Origin: Corynebacterium meridianum
GTDB lineage: Bacteria; Actinomycetota; Actinomycetes; Mycobacteriales; Mycobacteriaceae
Assembly (NCBI RefSeq): GCF_016342265.1
Contig: NZ_JAEIOS010000015.1
Span: 124,001-188,000 of the forward strand
Direction of reading: 5' to 3'
Length of the DNA: 64,000 bases
The notes under the pieces were generated by a model. It was not told where the DNA came from. It was given only the letters and a program-made list of their open reading frames with translations, and did no database searches. This document shows positions 1 through 9,730 of this stretch, piece after piece. How positions within the stretch are numbered: position 1 is the stretch's first letter; each line of letters begins with the position of its first letter. The position numbers were made by a program, and so were the translations under genes.

Positions 1-618
1 CTGCTCACAGCGCCATCGGTGGGCTCGTCGGGTGTTTGACGGTCCGTGCGGAACGGGGCGTGTTGACCGTGTGGAGCTGGCGCCTGCACTTCATCGGCGG
101 GATGCTCAAGTGGCTTCGGTCAGTTACAGCTTAATGATGTCGTCGTTGTGGGAGTTCCGTCGCAACGCCTCCTCGGGCGTGGCGGTGCCGGTCTTTTCCG
201 CTGTTGCCACCGATAGTTCATCGAGTCGGCGGTGATGTGGGGTGTTTGAGCGTTCTGCCACCTGCTGGGGCGGTTGGCGGGCGGCGTGTTGATCCTTGCC
301 AACCGTCGTTGAGCTGCAGGATGTCTTACCTTCCGCGGGCACGTGTCGGCGGTATGGCCCGGTACGTGTCGAGCAACCGGCGTTCCCGGTCGTGTGGGGG
401 AGCTGGCTGGTGCCGATCCCTGGCATGGCCCGTGATCACTGTTCTCGGACCCAGCGCTGTGTCGGTCTCCGCGGACTGTCCCGAGCGGTCTCGACACTGT
501 TCGCCGAAGGTGGTAGCTGTAAAGCCGTGCCTGTGGAGGGGCCGTTGTGGATCTTTGATCTCAGGGGTTTCTCTACGCCGTCGATCTCTGTTACAGTTAT
601 TACAGAGAAGGAGAGAGT
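1..618. other. Decayed or non-coding DNA, no intact gene
   Basis: No reading frame here looks intact. The most gene-like piece is on the minus strand at about 124-225, where a short stretch with good codon choice ends in ...NSHNDDIIKL and a stop. It may be the 3' end of a gene that has lost its 5' part. I could not assign it to a family. The last bases form the promoter region of the next gene: two TTACAG direct repeats (591-596 and 600-605) lie just before its ribosome binding site. Confidence 0.3.
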
Positions 619-1050
619 ATGGCTACCAAAGCACCCATCCACGTCGATCCCACCAAGGTCGCACAGTCTGAGGTTGACGCAGTGGTCGACCTCCTGAACA
701 ACCTACCCCTTGACTCCGAGCTGCGTGGCTTTCTGCAGTCAGTCATCGACGCAAACCATCGTGGCGCGGTGGTCACCGCTTTCGCGCAGGACTCCGAGTT
801 TTCGCCCAATCAGGCGGCCAAAGTGCTTGGCATGAGTCGACCTCATCTGCTGAAGTTCATCCGCAATGGGGTGCTGAAGTGCCGTCGCGTCGGCACACAT
901 CAGCGTATTTCCTACGAGGATCTCATGGACTTCAAGATGCGTCGCGAACAGGCCTCCAAAGATGTCGCGAAGGCTCTGGCTACGGATCTGTGCCCCTCGC
1001 GGCAGATTTCGCTCACCGATGAAGATATGGCGGAACTCGACAATCTCTAG
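619..1050 (+). CDS. Excisionase/antitoxin-type helix-turn-helix protein
   Basis: This is a 143-residue soluble protein. Residues about 60-100 form a MerR/excisionase-like helix-turn-helix: the phrase SPNQAAKVLGMSRPHLLKF is followed by a wing with RRVGTHQRISYEDL, as in DNA-binding antitoxins of type II toxin-antitoxin pairs. The start is supported by AAGGAGAGAG just before the ATG. Such antitoxins are usually followed by a PIN-domain toxin, but the 880 bases downstream carry no intact gene, so it looks like an orphan. The TTACAG direct repeats overlapping the leader could be its own operator. The DNA-binding role is inferred from the motif; the partner and function are unknown. Confidence 0.7.
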   Translation: MATKAPIHVDPTKVAQSEVDAVVDLLNNLPLDSELRGFLQSVIDANHRGAVVTAFAQDSEFSPNQAAKVLGMSRPHLLKFIRNGVLKCRRVGTHQRISYEDLMDFKMRREQASKDVAKALATDLCPSRQISLTDEDMAELDNL

Positions 1051-1938
1051 CTGTACTCCCTGCTGAAATTGCAAATATGAATCAGTGGAGTCAGGGTCCC
1101 CGGTAGTGGTTTCGGCTCGAGGAAACCCCTGTCGTCATGAAGTGCACGTGGGTCGCTTTCCCGGCATCTTCACTCTTGTGGATGTGCGCGTGAACCCACC
1201 CGGTTCCCAGAGAATTGATCAACGGTTTAACTTCATGGTTGGCCTCGTGAGTGCTGTGACCGGGTGAAACGATGGGTCACCGTATCGTTGATGTCGGCGC
1301 GATGATCGTGCGGCTGTCGACAGGACCGTTGTTGATAGTCGACCCGGGAAGATACTCCGAGAGGGGTAACGAGCCATGTGTGCACATGATTCCGGCCCCG
1401 GATCCGGATTCTCTCGTCCGCCAGGAATGGAGGCATCTTGGCTGGACGTCCGCAGCTACCGTGTTTCCCGGTACGGTCCAGGATGCGCCGAACACGGATG
1501 TGCCACTGTCACCTGCTGTTCGGAATCCGACCGAGATTTGATATCAGCGTCGATCGTGGTCCCGCGAGCAGAACCCATTTACTACGCCACCGGCAACTTG
1601 CGGACCGTGAACCGTCGGCTTGATTGGTGCACACCAGTTGAAGGATCGCCCGATGCGCTGGAGTTTGGCGCACCGTAGCTCGTGGACTGTCACCCAGACG
1701 ATGGACGATACATTGAGACCACCGCCGGCGTCATGGGTCAAGGTAGCCGGCATGTCGGCGCTCGGTGTGCCACGCCGGCCTGCATGGACAGCCCGATGAC
1801 CCCTTGTTCTTTCCCGACAATTCTTCGGCGTACCACCCTTTTTCAGGGTACTCGTCGATGTGGCTGATCCTGTTTAGTTACAGACCAAGGTCTTCCTCCG
1901 CATGCCTATGCCTATCGCAACCCAATCGGTATGTATCT
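1051..1938. other. Gene-free stretch, probably decayed
   Basis: All reading frames are short, overlap one another on both strands and lack ribosome binding sites or recognisable motifs. I looked for the toxin partner expected after the preceding antitoxin-like gene and did not find one. The stretch is probably decayed accessory DNA. Confidence 0.4.
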
Positions 1939-3039
1939 CTAGGATTCAAGTTTCCTGACGATGTCCAGAAGCGACTGGACATTGGGCTCGATGGACTCAC
2001 ATCTCTCGCACACCGGGAGATCTTGGATAAGCTCTCCCTCCTTGGTCGGCACGATCCAATGGCCGCACAGGGAGCGGAGCGGTTCTCCGAGAATGAATGC
2101 TTCGGCGAGTTTGCGCTGTTCGAAGTAGTGCTGTTCTTTCGGCTCCGGGATGGTCGCCGGTATCGGTTCATCGCTAGTCTCTGACTCTATTAGAGCTTGG
2201 GCTAGCTGTGCCTGGGTCAGGACAAGAATAAAGTGGATCTTCGAGTAGTTTTGATCGTAGACTGCCTCCCTACGGTCCGGATCCGGTTGCAGGTATGGGA
2301 TATACAGTCTCAGCAATCGGCTCCGTAGCTCGTAGTCACTGGTACCGATCTCCATTGTGAGCTCGATCTCGGCGAGCTCTCTGTGTGCCGAAGCTGTTTC
2401 CTTTGCGCCATGGTCGGTCCGTATTTCGAATGCGATCTCGAAAGGGGTGCTATTTGGGAGCGTGATCGTGGCACTGTGTCGGTTGGGCATGATTAGTACA
2501 GCTTTTTTGAGCTCACTAGCCATTGCCATCAGGCATTCGACATTCTCTGCATCCCGTTTAGCGGCCGCTTCCTCGTTCTTCCTGATGAGGTAGTCGATTT
2601 TGCTGGGTGCGTAATGAATTTTGTCGGAGAATACATCCTTGGCTGAGGCGTGGAATCTATCGTGCGTATTGGCGTGCGCCAACCATGGGTCACCTTCGTC
2701 GTCGCGTATCACACCACCCCGCCAGGCCGCGCCCGAGTGGCTGCGCACCTCGTATACGGGTAAGGTCTTTCCGCCTTTTGAACTTCGTGCCTGAGTCGCC
2801 TCCCGGTGGAGATCGGGGAGGTCACCCCTGTCGAAGTAAGAGCGGGCGTTGTCGAGTAACGGGTGTCTCAGAGGGTAGAGCTTTAGTCCGGACAGGATCT
2901 GCTCACGAGCCTCCTTCGACGCTGTGGGCAGCTGTGATACTCGGTCCGACACGGACGGGTCGGGGAAAGAATCCCGAGGCAGCTGCCTGAGCACCCGGAG
3001 TGTGGGTCTCACTTGTTTCATAGTCGGTAATTCTACCAA
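1939..3039 (-). CDS. Protein of unknown function with C-terminal Cys cluster (DUF3039-like tail)
   Basis: This is a 366-residue soluble protein whose overall family I do not recognise. Around residues 95-140 there is a compact motif with WRGGVIRD, PWLAHAN and HDRFHA. The C-terminus has LCGHW (Cys325) and PVCERC (Cys344, Cys347), which resembles the small metal-binding domain of DUF3039 proteins and could bind zinc. The start is uncertain: a TTG at 3039 has GGAGGG about 12 bases upstream, while the first ATG (3021) has no good ribosome binding site. G+C content is lower than in the core genes of this window. It stands alone between an orphan antitoxin-like gene and IS remnants, so it is probably horizontally acquired. 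Phage, defence or mobile-element roles are possible but unsupported. Confidence 0.7.
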   Translation of the reverse strand: MVELPTMKQVRPTLRVLRQLPRDSFPDPSVSDRVSQLPTASKEAREQILSGLKLYPLRHPLLDNARSYFDRGDLPDLHREATQARSSKGGKTLPVYEVRSHSGAAWRGGVIRDDEGDPWLAHANTHDRFHASAKDVFSDKIHYAPSKIDYLIRKNEEAAAKRDAENVECLMAMASELKKAVLIMPNRHSATITLPNSTPFEIAFEIRTDHGAKETASAHRELAEIELTMEIGTSDYELRSRLLRLYIPYLQPDPDRREAVYDQNYSKIHFILVLTQAQLAQALIESETSDEPIPATIPEPKEQHYFEQRKLAEAFILGEPLRSLCGHWIVPTKEGELIQDLPVCERCESIEPNVQSLLDIVRKLES

Positions 3040-3444
3040 TCCGATACGGTTCCCTCCGCTTTGCCGGGTAAAATTTCTGCTGATGGTATTACCTGTTTAC
3101 CTGTGCGGGCAGGTGCAGATGGTCTGGTTTTTCGGAAACGCATGGAACTGTAGTTTCCGCGTAAAGCTCGGTGAGCCCCTTCAGGCTGATTCCCCGTATG
3201 GGAAATTCCTGAATCGGAATGATAAGAATGTCTAATGTCGAAGAAGAAACCAAAATGGCACGCGGGCTGTAGAAACTACGCTTCGAATCAACTGAATGTA
3301 ATGAATCCGTGGTCTTATGGATAATGAATTGAAAGAACGCTCATGTCGGAAAGATAACGTGCGTATGAGTATGCATTTTCTATCCGGTCCGGGTCTCGCG
3401 TGGATGGCGTGGGCACGATACTGATGGGTCTGCTGTGCGAATAG
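3040..3444. other. Intergenic, AT-richer, no gene seen
   Basis: The stretch separates the unknown minus-strand gene from the decayed insertion sequence. It is more AT-rich than the surroundings and contains no convincing frame. It should contain the promoter of the minus-strand gene and the left end of the IS element, but I could not define a terminal inverted repeat. Confidence 0.35.
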
Positions 3445-4790
3445 GTGACAACTGGTTTGGCTCGTCTCGGTGCTGGCTGGAAGGGAGCTGTTGCGCCTAA
3501 GCGATATCCGAAAGAATTCCGCGATGACGTGGTGCGTGTTGCTTTGGCGCGTGATCCGGGTGTGACGTTGGTTCAGGTGGCCACGGATTTCGGGATTCGT
3601 GTAGGCACGTTGGATAAGTGGCTGCGTCAAGAACGCATGGAGTCCGGGGAACAGAAAGGGTGTGTGCCGCTCAGAGTCACAGGAATTACGTGATTTTGCG
3701 GCGTCGGAACCGGCTGCTGGAGCAAGAAAACGGGGTGTTGCGGCGGGCGGCAGCGTAATTGTCGCAGGCAAATCCACCGGGAAGAAGGTACTTCCCGCTC
3801 GTGAAACAGCTGGCGTCCTGTGACGTTGACGTGTCGGGTGTTGAAAGCTGTGCCGGGCCCGGTATTACCGGTGGTTGGCTCGGCCCGGTCACCGCATCTG
3901 ACAGGGTGCGTGCAGGGCCGTGTGGCAGCTGTGCGTGCAGCTGACGCAGACGACCCGCAAGGTCCTACCGGTATCTGCGTGATGAGGCTGAAGCAGCTGG
4001 GGTAGTGATGTGTGAGCGCACTGCCTGGCGGTTGTGTTCGGCTCATCAGCTGTGTGGTCTTCCTGTGGCAGGAAGCGGGGGAAGAACGCGAAGCGTCCCG
4101 GCCCGGCGGTCCATGGTGATCTCGGTGCTCATGTTGACGATCACGGCGGGACTCGCCACCGATTTCATCGGTGCTGCTCGCGGGGTGAACCAGGTGTGGG
4201 TCACCGATATCACCGAACACCCCACCCGGGAAGGGAAACTGTACTTTTGCGCTGCCAAGGCCACGTTGTCGAACCGGATCGTCGGCTACTCGGCCGCGCC
4301 TCCTATGAGCTCCAGGCTGGCTGTCACCACTCCAAATACAGCCGTTGCTCCCCGTCAGATCAACAGGCGAAGCGTTACCGGTTGCATTGTCCATTCTGAT
4401 CGTGGGTCGCGGTTTAGGTCTCGTAGATACCGTCGGCTGCTTGTCCGTCCCGGTCTGAAAGGTTCATTGGGTAGAGCCACTGCGGGTGATGACGCAGCGA
4501 TGGAGTCGTTGTTCTCGCTGCTGCAACGCCAAGTGTCCTGAGCGCCAGGACATGGGCCAGACACGAGGAGCTGACCATTGCGATCATCGCCTGGATCGAA
4601 CACCGCCACCACCGGCGCGGTCGACAAAAACGCTTTGACCGGGTCACACCGATCGAGTATGGGACAATCAACAGTAAAGCAGCCTTCCAGGCTGCATGGA
4701 ACCGTCACCTAAACCTGCAGCAGACCTGCCTTCACCTGGAAGTAATCCATGGTTCCCGACTCTCTCGAGGCCATGCGGGACCGGTTGGCT
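3445..4790 (+). mobile_element. Decayed IS3-family insertion sequence (orfA and orfB remnants)
   Basis: The first frame (3445-3693) matches an IS3-family OrfA: KRYPKEFRDDVVRVALARD followed by a helix-turn-helix ending in LDKWLRQE. Pieces of OrfB then follow in all three forward frames: a SQANPPG/YPLVK-like segment near 3765, RTAWRLCS near 4020, KKRGKNAKRPGP-like residues near 4080, the DDE core TDITEHPTREGKLYFCA near 4203, HSDRGSRFRSRRYRRL near 4390, AAMESLFSLLQ near 4496, and the tail EYGTINSKAAFQAAWNRH near 4655. Stops and frameshifts break it throughout, so no transposase can be made. Ends are approximate. Confidence 0.8.
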
Positions 4791-6310
4791 AGCTCCCCAA
4801 CCGATCGGCCTGTTCGACGCAGCCCACCGCGGCACCAAGCTGCTCGTACCCGAACCGGGGCCGGATCCTGGAGGCCCTCGCCGCGGCGGCGCAGTACGCG
4901 GACGAGCGGGATCCGATGGAGGCCTCCAGAACGGGCACGTGAGCCTCGGCACCGCCAAAGACTACCCGGAGGAAAGTACGGTCCTTTTCCGGCCCGTCCC
5001 TCGCGCGTGTGGAGGGCGCCAGGCCGGTGGTCGCCGAGGATCCGGACCCGCCCAGCGTGGCTTGCAGGCTCGCCGTGTAGCGGACCTGAGGCTCCCGACG
5101 AACGAACTGACGCAGAGGGGAAGGAAGCTACCTGGACAGGCCAGTGAGCGCCTACCTGTCCTGGCTCACCGGCACCACTCAACCGCGCGGGTGTGCGGCT
5201 GTTGACCTGGCAGGAGCAGCGCTCGTCGTACCGGACCTAGCGTCGGACCGCGTTCCCCGGAGGCGTAGAGCGCCGCTTCGGTGCCACCCAGTCCTCCGGC
5301 TTCGTCTATGTCGGGCCCCGCAAGAACCTCAACCCGGTCATCACTCCAACGATTTCTCAGCCATCCTCGAGGAGTTTTACCGGACCCGGGGTATTCAGGT
5401 ACGGTCCGGAAGAGCCGCACGAATGGGTTCAGGTCTACGACCTGCGGACCGGTGAACCGTCGTGGATAGCGCGGGAATACGTGTACTACGGAGGTCATGT
5501 CAATCGCCACCGGTGGGTGCTCTCCACGTCATCGGGATGCGCGGCCGGATCCACCGCAGCCGAGGTCGCAGCCTTTCGGTCTGCTCGAACTCATCGGACG
5601 GGACGCCTACGTCGCCTCGTGGTACCCACGCTGGCCCGCCGCGCCCGTCGATGTATCCCAGCTCTCCGGCTCCCCGTCCGGGCGCAGCTGCCGGGGGTGA
5701 AGGTGGAGGCGTGCCCGCTGACGAGTTCGTTCGGCGTGCCTGTGGGGATCGCCCCGGTCCACGCGGACACGATCAGCTCGATCGGCACGGCATGCGATCC
5801 GGGTCCGTTGAAAGCGTTGGATGTGGTGATCAACGTGGCCTGGACGTACACCCCCGACCGGATGTCCATGTGCACGTGCGATCCCGACAGGATCAAACGG
5901 CTGTCCGAGAATTCTCGGCTCGTGCACGACATCGACGACCACCCCTGCTGTGCTGCCCCGAAACGAACCCGAACTATCGGGGCATCTGTGGGCACGGGGG
6001 AAATCTCGGCGTGGAAGGGATCTACGTGCGGGGGTACGCGGTGTGGCCGGATGGACTGGCCCGCGTTCGGGGAAGTTTCCTGCGCAAACTGCCCGACAGA
6101 CTCGACAGGCTGGGCTACGACACGGGCGGGTACGCTCGCGTCCAAACCTTGCCCTACGAGGGTAGTCTCGGCCTCAAAACCGTCACGGTTGTGGGACCCA
6201 CGCTTCTCCCCGTCGATTTCGGCTGGGACTGCCGGAGAGCCCTCCGACGGACCGGCTGGTCCGGTTCGCGGCCGGGGAACGGGCCGATACCGCACCGATC
6301 TGCACCCGTT
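4791..6310 (+). pseudogene. Decayed coding region of unknown family
   Basis: Segments with strong GC third-position bias occur one after another but in different forward frames, as expected for one or two genes broken by frameshifts. Examples are VYVGPRKNLNPVI near 5308, EWVQVYDLRTGEPSWIARE near 5425, IGRDAYVASWYPRW near 5598, ALDVVINVAWTYTPDRMSM near 5815 and GGNLGVEGIYVRGYAVWPDG near 5997. I do not recognise the family. It lies directly upstream of an intact membrane protein gene on the same strand, so the two may once have been an operon. Sequencing error is an alternative to true decay, but the number of breaks argues against it. Confidence 0.4.
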
Positions 6311-6327
6311 CCGGTAAGGAGGAATAG

Positions 6328-6972
6328 GTGGGTAACACGAAGGAGGCGACAGTGGGGAACGCGAAGGCGGAAACGGCGAGCGGTACGTGGGACGAGCAGG
6401 TGAGTGGCACAGACCCCCGCAAGGCCCGCCGGACACTGATGTCAGTCACCCTGTTCCTCGGGGCGCTGACGGTCTTCTACGCGGCATTCACTTTCTTCGC
6501 CCGTTCGTGGCAGGTCACGGCGGCCGGTCTCGGCGTGGCCGTCGGTATCGCCCTCGTCGCCCGGCTGCTTTCCCGCCGCTGGCCGGGGCAGGCCGTTCCT
6601 TCGCGGGCCGCCACGAGATTCGTCAATATCACCTCGGCTCTCGAGGGAATCGCCATCACCGTCGCCTACATACTGGGGTTTTTCGATCTGTGGTGGCTGT
6701 TTCTACCCCTCGTGCTCACCTCGGTGTCCCTCCACTTCATTTCCATGCTCATCGCATACCGCAGGGCCATCGACTGGTTCGTCGTCCCGGTCTCCCTCGC
6801 CGCCACCGTGCTCGCGTGGAGCGCGGGAACGACGGACTTCTTCAACGAGTGGGCGATCGCCGGGGGAATGCTGTCGGGGTGCTGCGCGGGCTACGCCCTG
6901 ACACTCCTGTCCGTCGCGAGAAAGATCGGTGCCGCGGCGCAGTCGGGCGACGCCGCCGACGTGCCCGCGTAA
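6328..6972 (+). CDS. Polytopic membrane protein of unknown function
   Basis: This 214-residue protein has a charged N-terminal 45 residues and then six or so hydrophobic segments, for example around VTLFLGALTVFYAAFTFFA, GLGVAVGIALVARLL, ITVAYILGFFDLWWLFLPL and VVPVSLAATVLAWSAG. The GTG start at 6328 is preceded by AAGGAGG at a good distance (6316-6322). I do not recognise a family or catalytic motif. It follows a decayed gene on the same strand and precedes a convergent tRNA, so its former operon partner may be lost. Confidence 0.75.
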   Translation: MGNTKEATVGNAKAETASGTWDEQVSGTDPRKARRTLMSVTLFLGALTVFYAAFTFFARSWQVTAAGLGVAVGIALVARLLSRRWPGQAVPSRAATRFVNITSALEGIAITVAYILGFFDLWWLFLPLVLTSVSLHFISMLIAYRRAIDWFVVPVSLAATVLAWSAGTTDFFNEWAIAGGMLSGCCAGYALTLLSVARKIGAAAQSGDAADVPA

Positions 6973-7431
6973 CCGGTTCTCCCGCCCGCCCGTGCCCCGT
7001 TCGGAGGAGCCCGGCGGCGTTACCGTCGCTTGTCGCGCTGGGGTGAGGACCGCGCCCGTACCGCCCTTTTTCCGCCGCCGCGCGGGAAGAATGACGGTGG
7101 TGATCGTCCGGTGTCACCGTTCCGGTGGGCATGTTTACGGCCATGACTGACATGGCCTCTTTGGTTAGCGGCGTAGGTCAATCACCACCGGACAATCTGA
7201 CGCCCGCCCCAAACCTTCCGACGGGCGCCGATACGCCTTGACGCTCTCCCTCAGCGGGGGCCGCAAACGGCATCGAATCCCCGCACATCGCCTGTCCGCG
7301 GTCGTCGGTCACACACCCAACCGCACCGCCAAACTCGCCGCCCGACAGCCGGAAACCCGGACTGACAGAAAACGCCCATTTCGATCCGCGGACCGACCTG
7401 GCCGGGCTTCGTATCAGAATGGGCGTTTAAA
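6973..7431. other. Intergenic with hairpins flanking the tRNA
   Basis: No gene is visible. A perfect hairpin, GGCCATG-ACTGA-CATGGCC (7139-7157), could end transcription of the membrane protein gene. A second structure (7370-7428) is listed separately as the likely tRNA terminator. Confidence 0.4.
7370..7428 (-). terminator. Candidate terminator downstream of tRNA-Gly
   Basis: Arms AAACGCCCATT (7370-7380) and AATGGGCGTTT (7418-7428) are perfectly complementary over 11 bases with a 37-base loop. Read on the minus strand, the structure lies just after the 3' end of the tRNA and is followed by a few T residues. The loop is long for an intrinsic terminator, so this is tentative. Confidence 0.4.
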
Positions 7432-7505
7432 TGGAGCCGATGACGGGAATCGAACCCGCGCCACCTGCTTGGGAAGCAGGAGTTCTACCATTGAACTACA
7501 TCGGC
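7432..7505 (-). tRNA. tRNA-Gly (anticodon CCC), CCA encoded
   Basis: Read on the minus strand, the gene begins GCCGATG and ends CATCGGC, giving a seven-pair acceptor stem, then a discriminator U and an encoded CCA. The anticodon arm is CCTGC-TTCCCAA-GCAGG, with anticodon CCC, which reads GGG glycine codons. The T-arm contains GGTTCGATTCC. It lies alone, and its 3' end faces the accessory region at 1-6.3 kb. Confidence 0.95.
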
Positions 7506-7582
7506 ATCGGTGTCACGCTCTCGCGTAACTACCGGACCATGATAACACGGTCTGAACGGGACGTGAACATGGTCGCCAGCGG

Positions 7583-9730
7583 TCAGATCTTGATCGGCGG
7601 GTGCAGGCGTTTCATCGTCCACCGCCGGTCGCGGCGCGCCACCACCGCGGTCAGCGCCATGCTGAGCAGGAACACGAAGATCACCGCCGCGACGGCCTGC
7701 GGCAGGCGGTTGTCGACGTGGCCGTACATCAGCTGCCGGAAACCGTTGACCGAGTAGGTCATCGGGTTTATCGGGTGCAGCCACTGGAACAGTGCGGGCT
7801 CGGTCTCCACCGGGTACAGGCCACCCGAGGCGAGTAGCTGCAGCATGAGCAGCGCCATCGCGACGACCTTTCCCGCCCCGGGGCCGAGCGCGGCGTTGAG
7901 TAGCTGGTTCACTGCGGTGAACATCAGTGACACGAGGACGCAGAAGACGAGCAGACCGATCGGGTAGATCGGTTCCAGTCCGACTCCGTAGCGGGTGACC
8001 AGGAAGATGGCGGTGGCCTGACCGATCGCTATCAGGGATGCCGGGAGGAATCCGTCGAGGGCGGCGCGCAGCGGTGCGACGCCGCTGGCGACTGCCCGGT
8101 TCTGCAGCGGTCGCATGATCATGAAGATGATCAGGCCACCGATGAACATCGCCAGCGAGAAGAAGAACGGGGCGAGGCCCGCGCCGAACGTGTGGGAACC
8201 CACATCGTTGGTCGTCCTCAGGCTGACCGGTCCACCGAGGACACTGGCGACCCCCCTGCGTTGTTCGGTGTCCCACTTCGGCACAGCCCGGGAGCCCTCG
8301 GTCAGCTTCGTCGCCAGTTCGTCCGAGCCGTCACTGAGCCGGTTGCTGCCGTCGACCAACCTGGTGGTGCCGTCGACGAGGCGACCGGCGCCGTCATCGA
8401 GTTTCTGCAGGCCGTTCTGGAGTTCCCCGGTGCCGGTGACCAGGCGGGAGGTGCCGTCCTCGTGCAGCTTGTTCAGGCCGGTGTCCAGCAGTTGCATACC
8501 GTCGTTGAGCTGGGTGACGCCGTTCTGCAGTTCCCCGAGCTTGCCGGGGAGGACGGACGTGCCCTCGCTGAGCTGGTTGAAACCGGAGCGGAACGGGGCC
8601 TGCGGGTCGGAGAGCTGGTAGGCGAGCTGGCTCGTGCCGTTCGCGAGCTCGTTGAGCTGAGCGGTCGCAGGGGCGTTCTGGCCGAGTGCGTTGTGGTCGA
8701 TGTCGAAGGCGACCTGATCGAGTTGGCGGACGACGTTCTGCACGTCGGGGTTGGGGATCGGGCGGAGCTGGTCGGCGAGCTGCCGGATGTTCGCCGACGT
8801 GGTGGTCTGGATGTCGGTCACCTGGGACAGTGACGCGTTGAGCTGTTGCACCCCGGCGTCGATGCGGACCGCGCCGTCGGCGAGCTGGTCGACGCCACCG
8901 CCGAGCTGATCCACGCCCCTGGTGAGGGCGGTGAGCTTGGTGGTCGCGCCCTCGACCTGGTCGTTGAGCTGCTGGGTTCCTGCGGCGAGTTTGTCCGCGC
9001 CCGCGCCGAGCCTGACGACGTTCGCGTCCACCTTCGCGGCGCCCGTGCTGAGTTTTGTCGTCGCCGCCAGCGCGGAGTCCAGTCCGCCGTCGAGCTTCAC
9101 CGCGCCCTCGTTCAGCTGGACCGCGCCGTCGTTGAGCCTCTCCGCGCCGTCATGCAGTTGTGTGGCACCGTCCGCGGCCTTCTCCAGGCCGGCGCCGGCG
9201 GACTGGATGCCGATGAGGACCTTGTCCACCGCTTCCTCGCCGATCCGGTTGGAGATCGCGGGCAGCATGGTGCGCAGGACGTTCTCGCCGATGAGTGTGG
9301 AGAGGTAGCCGTTGGAGTCGTTGTAGGTCGTCTGGATGACGGCCTTGCGGGCGTCGCCGGTGGTGGGGGAGGCCACCGCCTCGGAGAAGTCCGGGGTCAG
9401 CTGGACGGAGAAGTAGTACCTGCCGTCCCGCACGCCCTCCTCGGCCTCCTGCTCGGAGACGAAGTCGAAGTGGACCCGGTCCTCCTTCTTCAGCTGGTCG
9501 ACGATCTGGTTTCCGGCGTTGATCTTCTCGCCGTCGACTTCGGTGCCGAGGTCGCTGTTGACGAAGGCCACAGGCATCTTGTCGACGTGGCCGAAGGGAT
9601 TCCAGAATGCCCACAGGTACAGCGCCGAGTACATCAGCGGCATGAGCATGAGGACGACCATGGCGATGCGCCCGAGTTTGGAGCGGAGGAACCGACGCAG
9701 TTCCGTGCCGAGCGTGAATCCGGCGATCAT
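7583..9730 (-). CDS. YhgE/Pip-family membrane protein, ABC-2 permease-like
   Basis: This is a 715-residue membrane protein. One transmembrane segment lies at about residues 20-40 (MVVLMLMPLMYSALYLWAF), followed by a long extracytoplasmic region, then about five membrane segments in the C-terminal 200 residues ending near MALTAVVARRDRRW. The middle (about 190-480) is built of repeated eleven-residue units of the type LxDGAxQLxxG, typical of YhgE/Pip proteins and predicted to form long helices. The family is related to ABC-2 permeases and phage-infection protein; its substrate is unknown. Its ATG overlaps the stop of the upstream ATPase gene in an ATGA, so the two proteins probably form one system. 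The frame extends far upstream, but the coupled ATG is the sensible start. Confidence 0.85.
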   Translation of the reverse strand: MIAGFTLGTELRRFLRSKLGRIAMVVLMLMPLMYSALYLWAFWNPFGHVDKMPVAFVNSDLGTEVDGEKINAGNQIVDQLKKEDRVHFDFVSEQEAEEGVRDGRYYFSVQLTPDFSEAVASPTTGDARKAVIQTTYNDSNGYLSTLIGENVLRTMLPAISNRIGEEAVDKVLIGIQSAGAGLEKAADGATQLHDGAERLNDGAVQLNEGAVKLDGGLDSALAATTKLSTGAAKVDANVVRLGAGADKLAAGTQQLNDQVEGATTKLTALTRGVDQLGGGVDQLADGAVRIDAGVQQLNASLSQVTDIQTTTSANIRQLADQLRPIPNPDVQNVVRQLDQVAFDIDHNALGQNAPATAQLNELANGTSQLAYQLSDPQAPFRSGFNQLSEGTSVLPGKLGELQNGVTQLNDGMQLLDTGLNKLHEDGTSRLVTGTGELQNGLQKLDDGAGRLVDGTTRLVDGSNRLSDGSDELATKLTEGSRAVPKWDTEQRRGVASVLGGPVSLRTTNDVGSHTFGAGLAPFFFSLAMFIGGLIIFMIMRPLQNRAVASGVAPLRAALDGFLPASLIAIGQATAIFLVTRYGVGLEPIYPIGLLVFCVLVSLMFTAVNQLLNAALGPGAGKVVAMALLMLQLLASGGLYPVETEPALFQWLHPINPMTYSVNGFRQLMYGHVDNRLPQAVAAVIFVFLLSMALTAVVARRDRRWTMKRLHPPIKI

